In this document: in pieces, positions 47,337-56,588 of the stretch
Layout: every line of letters begins with the position of its first letter
Position numbering within the stretch: the stretch's first letter is position 1
NCBI RefSeq assembly: GCF_035825295.1
Contig: NZ_JAYMGI010000002.1
Location: 7,454,001 to 7,518,000 of the forward strand
DNA: 64,000 nt
Source: Actinacidiphila sp. DG2A-62
Lineage (GTDB): Bacteria > Actinomycetota > Actinomycetes > Streptomycetales > Streptomycetaceae
Direction of reading: 5' to 3'
Notes under the pieces: generated by a model
What the model was told of the DNA's origin: nothing
The model's database searches: none
The model's input: the letters and a program-made list of their open reading frames with translations, nothing else
Translations under genes and position numbers: made by a program

Positions 47337-49025
47337 TCAGCGCGGTGCGGACGGCCGGGAGCCGCTCACCACTGCGAGGTCGGCGCCGATGCGCTCCGCG
47401 GTCTCGCGCAGCGCCGGCAGGACGCGCGTGCGCGCCTCCTGCGCGGAGGTGCGCCCGGCGTGCAGCGAGACGTTGGCCGCCGCGACCACCGAGCCCTCGC
47501 GGCCGAGCACGGGAACGGCGATGGACCGCACGCCCTCCTCCAACTCCTGGTCCACCAGCGCGTATCCGTCCTCGGCGACGCGGTCGAGCACGGCGGACAG
47601 CCGGTCCGGGTCCGTCAGGGTGAGGCCGGTGAGCGGTGCCAGGCCGGCGCGCGCGAGCCACCGCGCGCGCTCGGCGGCGGGCAGCCCGGCCAGCAGCACC
47701 CGGCCCAGGGACGTGGCGTGCGCGGGCAGGCGCGTCCCCACGGTCACCGACACCCGCATGGTCCGGCTGGCGGCCACCCGGCCGACGTAGCGGATGTCCT
47801 CCCCGTCCAGGACCGCCACCGAGGCGGAGTCGTGCACCCGGCGCACCAGTTCCGTCAGGTGCGGCTCGGCGATCTCGCCCAGCGAGAGGCCGGCCAGCGG
47901 CGCGTAACCGAGGTCCAGCACCCGGGGCAGCGGCGTGAACAGCCCGTCGTGCGCGTCGACGTAGCCGAGGTTCCGCAGCGTCAGCAGCGAGCGGCGGGCG
48001 GTGGCCCGGGCCAGCCCCGTGGCGTGGGCGACCGCGGACAGCGTCATCCCCCGGGGGTCCTCGCCGAGCGCGGCGAGCACGGCCAGACCGCGGGCCAGGG
48101 ACTGCAGATACTGCGGCCCGGACTCCCGCTTGGCCTCGGCGGTCCGGTCGGCGACGGGCGCGCCGACCCCGCCGGGCCCGGCGAGCCCGCCGCCGACCCC
48201 GCCGACCCCGCCGGGCCCTGCGGCGGGCGAGCCGAGGGCCGCCGTCATCCGGTCGGCCGTGCGCCGCAGCCGGTCCAGCGTGTGCTCGCGCAGCTCGTCG
48301 GCGCTGTGCCGGCTGGTGTGGCTGACGATGCTCAGCGCGCAGACGATCCCGCCGTCCGGGGCGCGGACCGGCACGGCGACGGCGATTAGGCCCGGCTCGA
48401 TCAACTGGTCGTCCACCGCCCAGCCCCGCTCCCCGGCGGCGGCCGCCAGCGCGCGGAAGTCGTCGTGCGAGGGGCGGGGCGCGGTACGCGGGGGCACGGC
48501 CGGGAAGCCCTCGTCCCGCGGGTCGGCCGCCCACCGCTCCCGCCAGGCCGCCCACTGGCCGGCCGACCAGCCGGCCGCGAACAGCGGGCCCGGCGCGCAG
48601 CGCTCCGCGGGCAGCGCGTCCCCGACCCGGAACGCGACGGACAGCGCCCGCCGCCGGGTCTCCTGCACCACGAAGCGGACCGCGTCGCCGTCCGGGACGG
48701 CGAGGGAGACCGACTCGTCGAGTTCCCGCGCCAGTTCGGCGGCGAGCGGGCCGAGCACGGCGGGGAGGGCGCTGGCGCGCAGATACGCCGCGCCGAGCAC
48801 CATCAGCCGCGGCGCGAGGACGAGCTCCCGCTCCTCCTCGCGCAGGTAGCCGAGCCGGACCAGGGTGGCGGCGATGCGGTCCACCGGGGAGCGGGCCAGC
48901 CCGGTCGCCTTCGCCAGCTCGCTCGGCCGCAGCCGGCCGCCCGGCGCGTGCGCGAGCACGCGGAGCACGGCGAGACCGCGCTCGAGTGGGCCGACGGAGG
49001 CGTCGGCGCTGCCGGTGGACGGCAT
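47337..49025 (-). CDS. tandem double-IclR regulator of pcaHG operon
   Basis: This 562-aa protein has two complete IclR units. The first has ERGLAVLRVLAHAPGGRLRPSELAKATGLARSPVDRI and an effector domain ending near residue 260. After a Gly/Ala linker the second has ARGLAVLAALGEDPRGMTLSAVAHATGLARATARRSL and its own effector domain. ATG 49025 has GGAGG a few bases upstream. It is divergent from pcaHGBL-pobA. Fused IclR pairs are known as beta-ketoadipate regulators in streptomycetes, so it is the likely protocatechuate-pathway regulator. Confidence 0.88.
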   Translation of the reverse strand: MPSTGSADASVGPLERGLAVLRVLAHAPGGRLRPSELAKATGLARSPVDRIAATLVRLGYLREEERELVLAPRLMVLGAAYLRASALPAVLGPLAAELARELDESVSLAVPDGDAVRFVVQETRRRALSVAFRVGDALPAERCAPGPLFAAGWSAGQWAAWRERWAADPRDEGFPAVPPRTAPRPSHDDFRALAAAAGERGWAVDDQLIEPGLIAVAVPVRAPDGGIVCALSIVSHTSRHSADELREHTLDRLRRTADRMTAALGSPAAGPGGVGGVGGGLAGPGGVGAPVADRTAEAKRESGPQYLQSLARGLAVLAALGEDPRGMTLSAVAHATGLARATARRSLLTLRNLGYVDAHDGLFTPLPRVLDLGYAPLAGLSLGEIAEPHLTELVRRVHDSASVAVLDGEDIRYVGRVAASRTMRVSVTVGTRLPAHATSLGRVLLAGLPAAERARWLARAGLAPLTGLTLTDPDRLSAVLDRVAEDGYALVDQELEEGVRSIAVPVLGREGSVVAAANVSLHAGRTSAQEARTRVLPALRETAERIGADLAVVSGSRPSAPR

Positions 49026-49090
49026 AGGACCTCCATGGACGCTGCTGGGTCCGGCACACCGTACCCGCAGGTCGCATCGTCGCCGACCTG

Positions 49091-49149
49091 TTGACAGCGG
49101 ACCGCGCCGGGGCAGAGACTCGCGGCCATGAATATTGAACGATAGTTCA
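49091..49149 (+). promoter_or_regulatory. pcaH promoter with palindromic operator
   Basis: TTGACA (49091-49096) could be a -35 box, with a poor -10 (AGAGAC) 17 bases on. TGAAC-GATA-GTTCA (49136-49149) is a perfect 5-bp inverted repeat around the expected start of transcription, a place where a bound IclR protein would block it. pcaH starts at 49184 after a GAGGGG ribosome site. Confidence 0.5.
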
Positions 49150-49183
49150 TCAGGCGAACACAGGCGATCGCAGAGGGGCTGGC

Positions 49184-49924
49184 ATGACACCCGACCAGAG
49201 CACCATCGACGCGGAGATGGCCGCCGTCCGGCCGGACGGCAGAGCGCATCCCCGCCGCGGCTACACCCCCTACCGCAGCAGCGTGCTGCGCCACCCCAGA
49301 CAGCCCCTGGTCGTGGTCGAGGACCCGGAGGCCGTGGAGCTGACCGGCCCGGTGTTCGGCGCGAGCGACGTCACTGACCTCGACGCCGACCTGACCCGGC
49401 AGCACACCGGAGAGCCGCTGGGGGAGCGGATCACCGTCAGCGGCCGGGTGCTGGACCGCCAGGGGCGTCCGGTGCGCGGGCAACTGGTGGAGATCTGGCA
49501 GGCCAACGCCTCGGGCCGCTACGCCCACCAGCGCGACCAGCACCCCGCCCCGCTCGACCCGAACTTCTCCGGCGTGGGGCGCTGCCTCACCGACGACCGC
49601 GGCGGCTACCGGTTCACCACCGTCAAGCCCGGCGCCTACCCGTGGCGCAACCACCTCAACGCCTGGCGGCCGGCGCACATCCACTTCTCGCTGTTCGGCA
49701 CCGCCTTCACCCAGCGCCTGGTCACCCAGATGTACTTCCCCGGCGACCCGCTCTTCCGCCACGACCCGATACTGCGATCCGTCACGGACGAGTCGGCCCG
49801 CGACCGGCTGGTGGCCGCTTACGTCCACGAGCTGTCCGAGCCGGAGTTCTCGCTCGGCTACCGCTGGGACATCGTCCTGGACGGCCCGTCGGCCACCTGG
49901 ACCGAAGGGGAGGAGCAGCGGTGA
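49184..49924 (+). CDS. pcaH: protocatechuate 3,4-dioxygenase beta subunit
   Basis: This 246-aa subunit has the intradiol dioxygenase iron site: Tyr in ASGRYAHQRDQH, Tyr in VKPGAYPWRNH, and His pair in RPAHIHFSLFG. It opens the ring of protocatechuate to 3-carboxy-cis,cis-muconate. The beta subunit carries the iron; PcaG follows with a four-base overlap. Confidence 0.95.
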   Translation: MTPDQSTIDAEMAAVRPDGRAHPRRGYTPYRSSVLRHPRQPLVVVEDPEAVELTGPVFGASDVTDLDADLTRQHTGEPLGERITVSGRVLDRQGRPVRGQLVEIWQANASGRYAHQRDQHPAPLDPNFSGVGRCLTDDRGGYRFTTVKPGAYPWRNHLNAWRPAHIHFSLFGTAFTQRLVTQMYFPGDPLFRHDPILRSVTDESARDRLVAAYVHELSEPEFSLGYRWDIVLDGPSATWTEGEEQR

Positions 49925-50475
49925 CCACGCCCTCGCAGACCGTCGGCCCCTTCTACGGCTACGCATTGCCCTTCGCCAAGGGCGGCGAGATCGCGCCCGC
50001 CGGCGACCCGCGCACCCTCACCGTCCACGGCGTCGTCCGCGACGGGGAGGGCGCCCCGGTGCCCGACGCGCTGCTGGAGTTCTGGCAGTCCGCGCCCGAC
50101 GGAAGCCGGGCCGGAGCCCCGGGCTCGCTGCGCCGCGACCCGGTCACCGGCGCCGTCCTCGGCCGCGACGGCGTCGAGTTCACCGGTTTCGGCCGGGTTC
50201 CCACCGACGCCGACGGGCACTACGCGGTGCGCACCCTGCCGCCGCCGGACGACGCGCCGTACCTCTGCGTGGCGGTGTTCGCCCGCGGCCTGCTGCACCA
50301 CCTGTACACGCGCGCCTATCTGCCGGGGCACCAGGACGACGCGCTGCTCGCCGCCCTGCCCGAGGACCGGCGCGCGACGCTGATCGCCCGTCAGGAGCGG
50401 GCCGGCGTCCACCGTTTCGACATCCGGATCCAGGGGGGCGGCGCGGAGGAGACGGTCTTCCTTGAGTTCCACTGA
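49921..50475 (+). CDS. pcaG: protocatechuate 3,4-dioxygenase alpha subunit
   Basis: This 184-aa subunit starts at the GTG overlapping the pcaH stop. It opens with TPSQTVGPFYGYALPF and has VPDALLEFWQSAPDG and GFGRVPTDADGHYAVRT, the PcaG pattern, without the full set of iron ligands, as expected for the alpha chain. It pairs with PcaH. Confidence 0.93.
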   Translation: MTTPSQTVGPFYGYALPFAKGGEIAPAGDPRTLTVHGVVRDGEGAPVPDALLEFWQSAPDGSRAGAPGSLRRDPVTGAVLGRDGVEFTGFGRVPTDADGHYAVRTLPPPDDAPYLCVAVFARGLLHHLYTRAYLPGHQDDALLAALPEDRRATLIARQERAGVHRFDIRIQGGGAEETVFLEFH

Positions 50476-51883
50476 TCGCCGGCCGCCGGCCGCGAGCGAC
50501 GACGACGCCGCGGATCCCGGCCTGCTCGCCTCCGCCGACGACGGCGCGGACCTCGGCCTGCTCGCCCCCGGCTGGGCCGGCTCCCCGGTCGAGGCCGCCA
50601 CCGGCGACCGTGCGCTGCTCCGGGCCGTGCTCGACGCCGAGGCGGCGCTCACCCGTGCCCTCGGCGCACCCGAGGACGTCTGCGCCGAGGTCGACGCGGC
50701 CGCCGCCGCGGACCGCTTCGACGTGCGGGCGGTCGCCGTCCGGGCCCGCGGCGGCGGGAACCCCGTGATCCCCCTGGTCGCCGACCTCGCGGCCGCGGTC
50801 GGCGAGGAGGCCGCGCAGTGGGTGCACCGCGGCGCCACCAGCCAGGACGTCCTCGACACCGCGATGATGCTGGTGGCGCGGCGGGCCCGCGGCCTGATCC
50901 TCGAAGACCTCGACGCCACGGCCGCCGCCCTGGCCGGGCTCGCCGCCGAACACCGCGCCACCCCCATGGCCGGCCGCACACTCACCCAGCACGCCGTGCC
51001 CACCACCTTCGGCCTCAAGGCGGCCGGCTGGCACACCCTGGTCCGCGACGCCCGCGACCGCCTCGCGGCCGTCGTCCTGCCCGCCCAGCTCGGCGGCGCG
51101 GCCGGCACCCTGGCCGCGCTCGACGGCAGGGTCGGGCTGTTGGCGGCGTACGCCGCGCGGACCGGCCTGGACGAGCCGCTGCTGCCCTGGCACGTGCTGC
51201 GCACCCCGGTCGCGGACCTGGGCGCCGCCCTCGCATTCGTCGGCGGCGCGCTCGGGAAGATCGCCGCCGATGTGCTGGTGCTCTCCCGCACCGAGATCCG
51301 CGAGCTCTCCGAGGGAGCGGGCGGCGGCTCCTCCGCCATGCCCCACAAGGCCAATCCGGTCCGGGCGGCGCTCGTCGCCGCCGCGGCCCGCCGGCTCCCG
51401 CAGCACGCGGCCGTGCTGTTCGCCTCGATGGCCGCCGAGGACGAACGGCCCGCCGGGGCCTGGCACGCCGAGTGGCCGACGCTGCGCGACGCCCTGCGGC
51501 TGGCCGGCGGCGCCGCCCGGGACACCGCGGAGCTCACCGCGGGCCTGCGGGTCCACCCGCGCCGGATGCGCGAGAACCTCGACCTGACCCGGGGGCTGCT
51601 GCTGTCCGAGCGCCTGGTCGCCGCCCTCGCGCCGCTGGTCGGCCGGACCGCCGCCCGGCGGCTGCTCACCCGCGCCTCGGACACGGCCGGCCGCGAGGGC
51701 CGGCCGCTGGCGGACGTGCTCGCCGAGCAGCCGGACCTGCGCGGCCGCCTCGACCCCGGCCGCCTGCGCGAACTCCTCGACCCCACCCACTACCTGGGCG
51801 CGGCGCCCGCACTGACGGACCGGGCGCTGCGGGCCGCCCGCACCGGCTCGGCGACGGCCGCGGACCACCGGAGGACTCGATGA
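50462..51883 (+). CDS. pcaB: 3-carboxy-cis,cis-muconate cycloisomerase
   Basis: This 473-aa protein belongs to the fumarase/aspartase superfamily, with the signature GGSSAMPHKANPVRA and WVHRGATSQDVLDTA. It converts carboxymuconate to 4-carboxymuconolactone. The start is probably TTG 50462 inside the pcaG end (14-base overlap); the ~35-residue acidic N-terminus is not conserved, so a later start is possible. Confidence 0.92.
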   Translation: MSSTDRRPPAASDDDAADPGLLASADDGADLGLLAPGWAGSPVEAATGDRALLRAVLDAEAALTRALGAPEDVCAEVDAAAAADRFDVRAVAVRARGGGNPVIPLVADLAAAVGEEAAQWVHRGATSQDVLDTAMMLVARRARGLILEDLDATAAALAGLAAEHRATPMAGRTLTQHAVPTTFGLKAAGWHTLVRDARDRLAAVVLPAQLGGAAGTLAALDGRVGLLAAYAARTGLDEPLLPWHVLRTPVADLGAALAFVGGALGKIAADVLVLSRTEIRELSEGAGGGSSAMPHKANPVRAALVAAAARRLPQHAAVLFASMAAEDERPAGAWHAEWPTLRDALRLAGGAARDTAELTAGLRVHPRRMRENLDLTRGLLLSERLVAALAPLVGRTAARRLLTRASDTAGREGRPLADVLAEQPDLRGRLDPGRLRELLDPTHYLGAAPALTDRALRAARTGSATAADHRRTR

Positions 51884-53016
51884 CCACGCTCCACCACACC
51901 GTCGAGGGCCGTGCGGACGCTCCGGCCCTCCTCCTCGGCCCCTCGCTCGGCACCTCGCTGCGGCTGTGGGACGCGCAGGCGCCCGCCCTGTCCCGGGACC
52001 ACCGCGTCGTCCGCTACGACCTGCCGGGGCACGGCGGCTCCCCGGCCTCGCTGCTGCGGGAGCCGACCGTGGCCGGCCTCGGCGCGCTCGTCCTCGAACT
52101 CGCCGACTCCCTGGGCATCGAGCGCTTCGGCTACGCCGGCGTCTCGCTCGGCGGGGCCGTCGGGCTCTGGCTCGCCGCCCACCACCCGCGGCGGATCACG
52201 TCCCTGGCCGTGGTCTGCTCCTCCGCGCACTTCGGCGAGCCGGCGCCGTGGCACGAGCGCGCCGCACGCGTGCGCGCGCAGGGCATGGAGTGGATCGCGG
52301 ACACCGCGCCGGCCCGCTGGTTCACCCCCGCCTTCGCGGACACCGGCACCGCCCGGGACCTCGTCGCGGACCACCTGGCCGCCGACCCGGCCGGCTACGC
52401 GGCCTGCTGCGACGCCCTGGCCGCCCTCGACCTGCGCGGCGACCTCGGCCGCATCACCGCCCCCACCCTCGTCGTCGCCGGACGGCAGGACGCCGCGACG
52501 CCTCCGCGGCACGCACGCGAACTGGCCGACGGCATCGACGGATCCGGCCTCGTGGAGATCGACCGCGCCGCCCACCTCGCGCCGGCCGAACAGCCGGAAC
52601 GGGTGCTGCACGCCCTGCTCGGCCACTTCGGCCCGCCCGCGGGGGACCGTTTCGCCGCCGGCGCCGCCGTCCGCCGCGCGGTCCTCGGCGACGCCCACGT
52701 CGACCGCGCCACCGCCGCCACCACACCCTTCACCGCGCCCTTCCAGGACCTGATCACCCGCTACGCCTGGGGAGAGATCTGGACCCGCCCCGGGCTCGAC
52801 CGCCGCACCCGCAGCTGCATCACCCTCACCGCGCTGGTGGCCGGCGGCCACCACGACGAGCTGGCCATGCACATCCGGGCCGCGCGCACCAACGGGCTCT
52901 CCCCGCAGGAGATCCAGGAGGTCCTGCTCCAGTGCGCCGTCTACTGCGGCGTGCCCGCCGCCAACACGGCCTTCGCCATCGCCCACCGCATCCTCGAAGA
53001 ACAGGCTCCCGCATGA
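51880..53016 (+). CDS. pcaL: fused 3-oxoadipate enol-lactonase / 4-carboxymuconolactone decarboxylase
   Basis: This 378-aa protein joins an alpha/beta-hydrolase PcaD domain (about residues 1-250; nucleophile GVSLGGAVG, His in DRAAHLAPAEQP) to a PcaC domain (about 260-375; TPFQDLITRYAWGEIWTRPGL, LTALVAGGHHDELAMHI). This PcaL fusion is typical of actinobacteria and carries out two consecutive steps to 3-oxoadipate. It starts at the ATG overlapping the pcaB stop. Confidence 0.94.
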   Translation: MTTLHHTVEGRADAPALLLGPSLGTSLRLWDAQAPALSRDHRVVRYDLPGHGGSPASLLREPTVAGLGALVLELADSLGIERFGYAGVSLGGAVGLWLAAHHPRRITSLAVVCSSAHFGEPAPWHERAARVRAQGMEWIADTAPARWFTPAFADTGTARDLVADHLAADPAGYAACCDALAALDLRGDLGRITAPTLVVAGRQDAATPPRHARELADGIDGSGLVEIDRAAHLAPAEQPERVLHALLGHFGPPAGDRFAAGAAVRRAVLGDAHVDRATAATTPFTAPFQDLITRYAWGEIWTRPGLDRRTRSCITLTALVAGGHHDELAMHIRAARTNGLSPQEIQEVLLQCAVYCGVPAANTAFAIAHRILEEQAPA

Positions 53017-54215
53017 CCACGACCGCACCGCCCCTGCCCGCCCGCACCACCGTCGGCATCGTGGGCGGCGGCCCCGCCGGCCTGCTGCTCGCCCGCCTGC
53101 TGCACCGGGCGGGCATCGACTGCGCCGTCCTGGAGGCCCGCGACCGCGCCTACGTCGAGCAGCGCCAGCGCGCCGGCATCCTGGAGCAGGGCACCGTCGA
53201 CGCGCTGCGCTCCAGCGGGGCGGCCGAGCGGCTGGACCGCGAGGGCCTGGTCCACGACGGCATCGAACTGCGCTGGGACCGGCGCGCCCACCGCATCGAC
53301 TTCCCCTCGCTCACCGGCGGCCGCAGGGTCTGGGTCTACGCCCAGACGGAAGTCGTCAAGGACCTCGTCGCGCTGCAACTGCGCGACGGCGCGCCGCTGC
53401 TGTTCGACGCGCCGGTCTCGGCGGTCAGCGGAGCCGGCACCGACCGCCCGGTCGTCCACTACGCGCACGGCGGCGCCGAGCACACGCTCGCCTGCGACTA
53501 CGTCGTCGGCTGCGACGGCTACCACGGCGTCACCCGCAAGGCCGTGCCCGAGGGCGAGCTGCGCACCTTCGAACGGGTCTACCCCTACTCCTGGTTCGGC
53601 ATCCTCGCCGATGTGCCGCCCTCCAGCGACGAGTTGGTCTACGCGCACTCGCCGCGCGGGTTCGCGCTGCTGAGCATGCGCTCGCCGCGGGTCAGCCGGC
53701 TCTATCTCCAGGTGCCGGGCGGCACCGACCCGGCGGACTGGTCCGACGAGCGGATATGGGACGAGCTGGACGCCCGCTTCGCCGTCGACGGGGACTGGCG
53801 GCTCGCCCGGGGACCGATCACGCAGAAGTCGGTGCTGCCGATGCGCAGTTCCGTCACCGAGCCGATGCGCTGGGGCCGGGTGCTGCTCGCCGGCGACGCC
53901 GCGCACATCGTCCCGCCGACCGGCGCCAAGGGCCTGAATCTCGCGGCCGGCGACGCCGTCGTCCTGGCCCGGGCGTTCGAGGAGCTGGCACGGACCGGTT
54001 CCACGGCGGGCCTCGACGCCTACTCGGACACCTGCCTGCGGCGGGTGTGGCGCGCGGAGCACTTCTCCTGGTTCATGACGACGACCCTGCACACCGCCCC
54101 GGACCAGTCCGCGTTCGACACCCGCCTGCAGTTCTCCCAGCTGGACCGGATCGCCGCCTCCCCGCACGCCGCCGCGGAACTGGCCCTGAACTACGCGGGC
54201 CTGCCGGTGGGCTGA
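53013..54215 (+). CDS. pobA: 4-hydroxybenzoate 3-monooxygenase
   Basis: This 400-aa flavoprotein has the FAD site VGIVGGGPAGLLLARLL, the family motif around CDYVVGCDGYHG, and the second FAD motif in GDAAHIVPPTGAKGLNLA. Segments QRQRAGILEQGTVD and PYSWFGILADVPPSSDELVYA are those of PobA. It hydroxylates 4-hydroxybenzoate to protocatechuate and is translationally coupled to pcaL (ATGA), feeding substrate to the pca enzymes of the same operon. Confidence 0.94.
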   Translation: MTTTAPPLPARTTVGIVGGGPAGLLLARLLHRAGIDCAVLEARDRAYVEQRQRAGILEQGTVDALRSSGAAERLDREGLVHDGIELRWDRRAHRIDFPSLTGGRRVWVYAQTEVVKDLVALQLRDGAPLLFDAPVSAVSGAGTDRPVVHYAHGGAEHTLACDYVVGCDGYHGVTRKAVPEGELRTFERVYPYSWFGILADVPPSSDELVYAHSPRGFALLSMRSPRVSRLYLQVPGGTDPADWSDERIWDELDARFAVDGDWRLARGPITQKSVLPMRSSVTEPMRWGRVLLAGDAAHIVPPTGAKGLNLAAGDAVVLARAFEELARTGSTAGLDAYSDTCLRRVWRAEHFSWFMTTTLHTAPDQSAFDTRLQFSQLDRIAASPHAAAELALNYAGLPVG

Positions 54216-54239
54216 GCCCGGCGGGGGCGGGCGGTCCGG

Positions 54240-55169
54240 TCACAGGTCCAGGGTCAGCCGGCCGCCGGGCGTGCGGCAGCGGGACACGCAGACCATCATC
54301 GTCTCCCCGGCGGCGCGCTCCGCGTCGGTCAGGACGCTGTCGCGGTGGTCGACCTCGCCCGCCAGCACGTCGGTCTCGCAGGTGCCGCAGGTGCCCTCCG
54401 CGCAGGAGTACAGGACGTCGACGCCCGCCCGCTGGAGCGTCCGCAGGACGCTGCGGTCCGGCGGGACGGTCAGTACGACGCCGGACCGGGCGAGTTCCAC
54501 CTCGAACGCGGTGTCGCCCGAGGCGTCGGCGGGGGCGGCGGTGAAGAGTTCGGTCCGCAGCGCGGACGCCGGGACGCGGTCGGCGACGTCCGCCAGCAGC
54601 GACGCCGGGCCGCAGGCGTAGACGAGTTCGCCCGGGCGCAGCCCGGCGAGGTGGGCGTCCAGGTCGAGGCGGCCGGTGGTCAGGGTGACGCGCTCGGCGG
54701 GATGGCCCCGCGTCAGCTCCTCGACGAAGGCCATGCGGGAGCGTGAGCGCCCGCCGTAGAGCAGCGACCAGTCGGAGGCGGCGGCGGACGCCGCGGCCAG
54801 CATCGGGAGGATCGGTGTGATGCCGATGCCGCCGGCGACGAAGCGGTGGTGCGGCGCCGGCTCCAGCGCGAAGTGGTTGCGGGGGCCGCGGGCCCTGAGC
54901 CGGTCGCCGGCGCGCAGCCGGTCGTGGACGAAGTCGGAGCCGCCCCGCCCGTCCGCCTCCCGCAGCACCGCGATCCGCCACCGCGCGGCGCCGGGCACGC
55001 CGCACAGCGAGTACGAGCGCTCCAGGCCCTCGGCCAGCAGCAGGTCCACGTGCGCGCCGGGCTGCCAGTCGGGCAGCGCCCGGCCGTCCGCCTGCCGCAG
55101 GGTCAGCGACACGACGCCGACCGCCTCCTCGCGGCGGTCGGCGACGACCAGGTCGATGGTGTCGTTCAC
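54240..55169 (-). CDS. vanB: vanillate O-demethylase reductase subunit
   Basis: This 309-aa protein starts at GTG 55169 (GTGA overlap). It has an FMN-binding RSYSLCG motif, an NAD site around GGIGITPILPML, and a C-terminal plant-type 2Fe-2S domain (CAEGTCGTC plus a later Cys in MMVCVSRC), the IA-type reductase order of VanB. It supplies electrons to the Rieske oxygenase encoded two genes upstream. Confidence 0.92.
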   Translation of the reverse strand: MNDTIDLVVADRREEAVGVVSLTLRQADGRALPDWQPGAHVDLLLAEGLERSYSLCGVPGAARWRIAVLREADGRGGSDFVHDRLRAGDRLRARGPRNHFALEPAPHHRFVAGGIGITPILPMLAAASAAASDWSLLYGGRSRSRMAFVEELTRGHPAERVTLTTGRLDLDAHLAGLRPGELVYACGPASLLADVADRVPASALRTELFTAAPADASGDTAFEVELARSGVVLTVPPDRSVLRTLQRAGVDVLYSCAEGTCGTCETDVLAGEVDHRDSVLTDAERAAGETMMVCVSRCRTPGGRLTLDL

Positions 55170-55468
55170 CGGTGGGTGTCCTCGGGAAGGTTGGGAAGGT
55201 CCGGTTGGTCGGGGTGTCCGGGGTGTTCGGGCTGTCCGGGCTGTTCGGGGTGTTCGGGGTGTCCGGGGTGTCCGGGGTGTCCGGGGTGTCCGGCATCGTC
55301 GGGCTGATCGGCGTGGTCGGGGTGGTGCAGGAGCCAGTCCCACATCTCGACCGGGTCCTGGCAGCGGTGCTCCGCGGCGCAGTGGCAGGTGCCCAGCAGC
55401 ACGTCGGTGCCGGGCAGCCAGCGGATGCGGAAGACGCCCGGTGCGTCGGAACCGCGCTCCGGGATCAT
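55166..55468 (-). CDS. small Cys-containing protein between vanA and vanB, with GHP-repeat tail
   Basis: This 100-aa protein overlaps vanA (ATGA) and vanB (GTGA). The first ~50 residues (FRIRWLPGTDVLLGTCHC, then a WDWLLHHP segment) resemble a small protein I have seen beside vanillate demethylase genes in actinomycetes; three Cys could bind metal. The tail is a low-complexity run of GHP, EHP and DQP triplets encoded by 9-bp DNA repeats. Its function is unknown; the tight coupling suggests it works with VanAB. Confidence 0.7.
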   Translation of the reverse strand: MIPERGSDAPGVFRIRWLPGTDVLLGTCHCAAEHRCQDPVEMWDWLLHHPDHADQPDDAGHPGHPGHPGHPEHPEQPGQPEHPGHPDQPDLPNLPEDTHR

Positions 55469-56478
55469 CGCGCGGCCAGCCTGGCCAGGATGCGCCGCGC
55501 CGCCAGGCCGCCGGTGTCGATGTTGATGCTCAGCTCCTGATAGCCCTCGGGCTCGGTGTCCAGGCAGCGCTGCAGCACGTTGAGCGCGTCCACGTCCTGC
55601 ATGACCACGGTGTGGTTGAAGTCCCGCAGGAAGGCGGTGACCTCCTCGTCCTCGACCGCGAAGTTCCGCGAGACGGCCCAGAAGTCGTAGACCCGGCCGG
55701 GCGCCGAGGGCGTGATGGCGTAGGTGATCTCGGTGCGGAAGACGGGCGTGTCCTGGCCGGCGGGGCTGATCCGGCTGTGCAGCAGGTACAGGCAGGGCGC
55801 GAAGTACTCGATGTCCTGCAGCCGCCGGATGCGCCCCTCGATGCCGGTGGAGCGCGCGTAGAAGGGCGGGCACTGCGCGTCGGGCATGTGCCGGGAGACC
55901 CGGACGATGCCCGCCTCCTCGTCGACCTCGGTGGTGATCGGGGTCTCGGCGACCTCCGGCGTGCCGATGTAGCCGCCGTGCAGGTAGGTCTCGTGGGAGA
56001 GGTCCATCAGGTTGTCGACCAGCAGGCCGAAGTCGCTGTCCACGGGCTCCATGCCGGTGACCGTGACCCAGCCCTCCCCGGCCAGGTGCGGGGCGCGCGG
56101 AACGGCGTCCGGGTCGGCCGCCTCGCGGTCGCCGATCCAGACCCAGACCATGGAGTCGACCTCCGCCACCGGGTAGGAGGCGACCCGCGCGGTCCGCGGG
56201 ACGCGCTTCTGTCCCGGGACGAAGACGCAGGCGCCGGTGGTGTCGTAGGTGAAGCCGTGGTAGCCGCACACCACCGTGTCGCCGTCCAGGCGGCTCTCGG
56301 AGAGCGGGTAGCGGCGGTGCACGCAGCGGTCGGCGAGGGCGACGGCCCGTCCGTCGCCGGTCCGGTACAGCGCGAGCGGCTCGCCCAGGACGGTGCGGGC
56401 CAGCAGGTCGCGGCCGACCTCGGCGGACCAGGCGGCGACGTACCACTGGTTGCGGGCGAAGGCAGTGTGCGTGGTCAT
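55465..56478 (-). CDS. vanA: vanillate O-demethylase oxygenase subunit
   Basis: This 337-aa oxygenase starts at ATG 56478. It has the Rieske site (CVHRRYPLSES, then CGYHGFTYD) and the mononuclear iron site (DNLMDLSHETYLHGG). With VanB it demethylates vanillate to protocatechuate and formaldehyde. Its position between pobA/pca genes and the hydroxycinnamate operon fits the pathway order ferulate, vanillate, protocatechuate. Confidence 0.93.
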   Translation of the reverse strand: MTTHTAFARNQWYVAAWSAEVGRDLLARTVLGEPLALYRTGDGRAVALADRCVHRRYPLSESRLDGDTVVCGYHGFTYDTTGACVFVPGQKRVPRTARVASYPVAEVDSMVWVWIGDREAADPDAVPRAPHLAGEGWVTVTGMEPVDSDFGLLVDNLMDLSHETYLHGGYIGTPEVAETPITTEVDEEAGIVRVSRHMPDAQCPPFYARSTGIEGRIRRLQDIEYFAPCLYLLHSRISPAGQDTPVFRTEITYAITPSAPGRVYDFWAVSRNFAVEDEEVTAFLRDFNHTVVMQDVDALNVLQRCLDTEPEGYQELSINIDTGGLAARRILARLAAR

Positions 56479-56588
56479 GGCGAGAGTCCCGTTCCTCCAC
56501 GGCGGAGCGCCGGTGCTCCGCGTGGGGACAGGTTCGGGACCGCGGCGGCTCGCGGACAAGGGGACTTCCGCCGGGCGGAAGCCCCGGC

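Noticed and set aside
55196..55300. Second repeat-type array or an unusual Asp-Thr-Pro protein on other frames
   Set aside because: The 9-bp units are explained by the GHP/EHP tail of the small van gene, whose frame overlaps both neighbours correctly.
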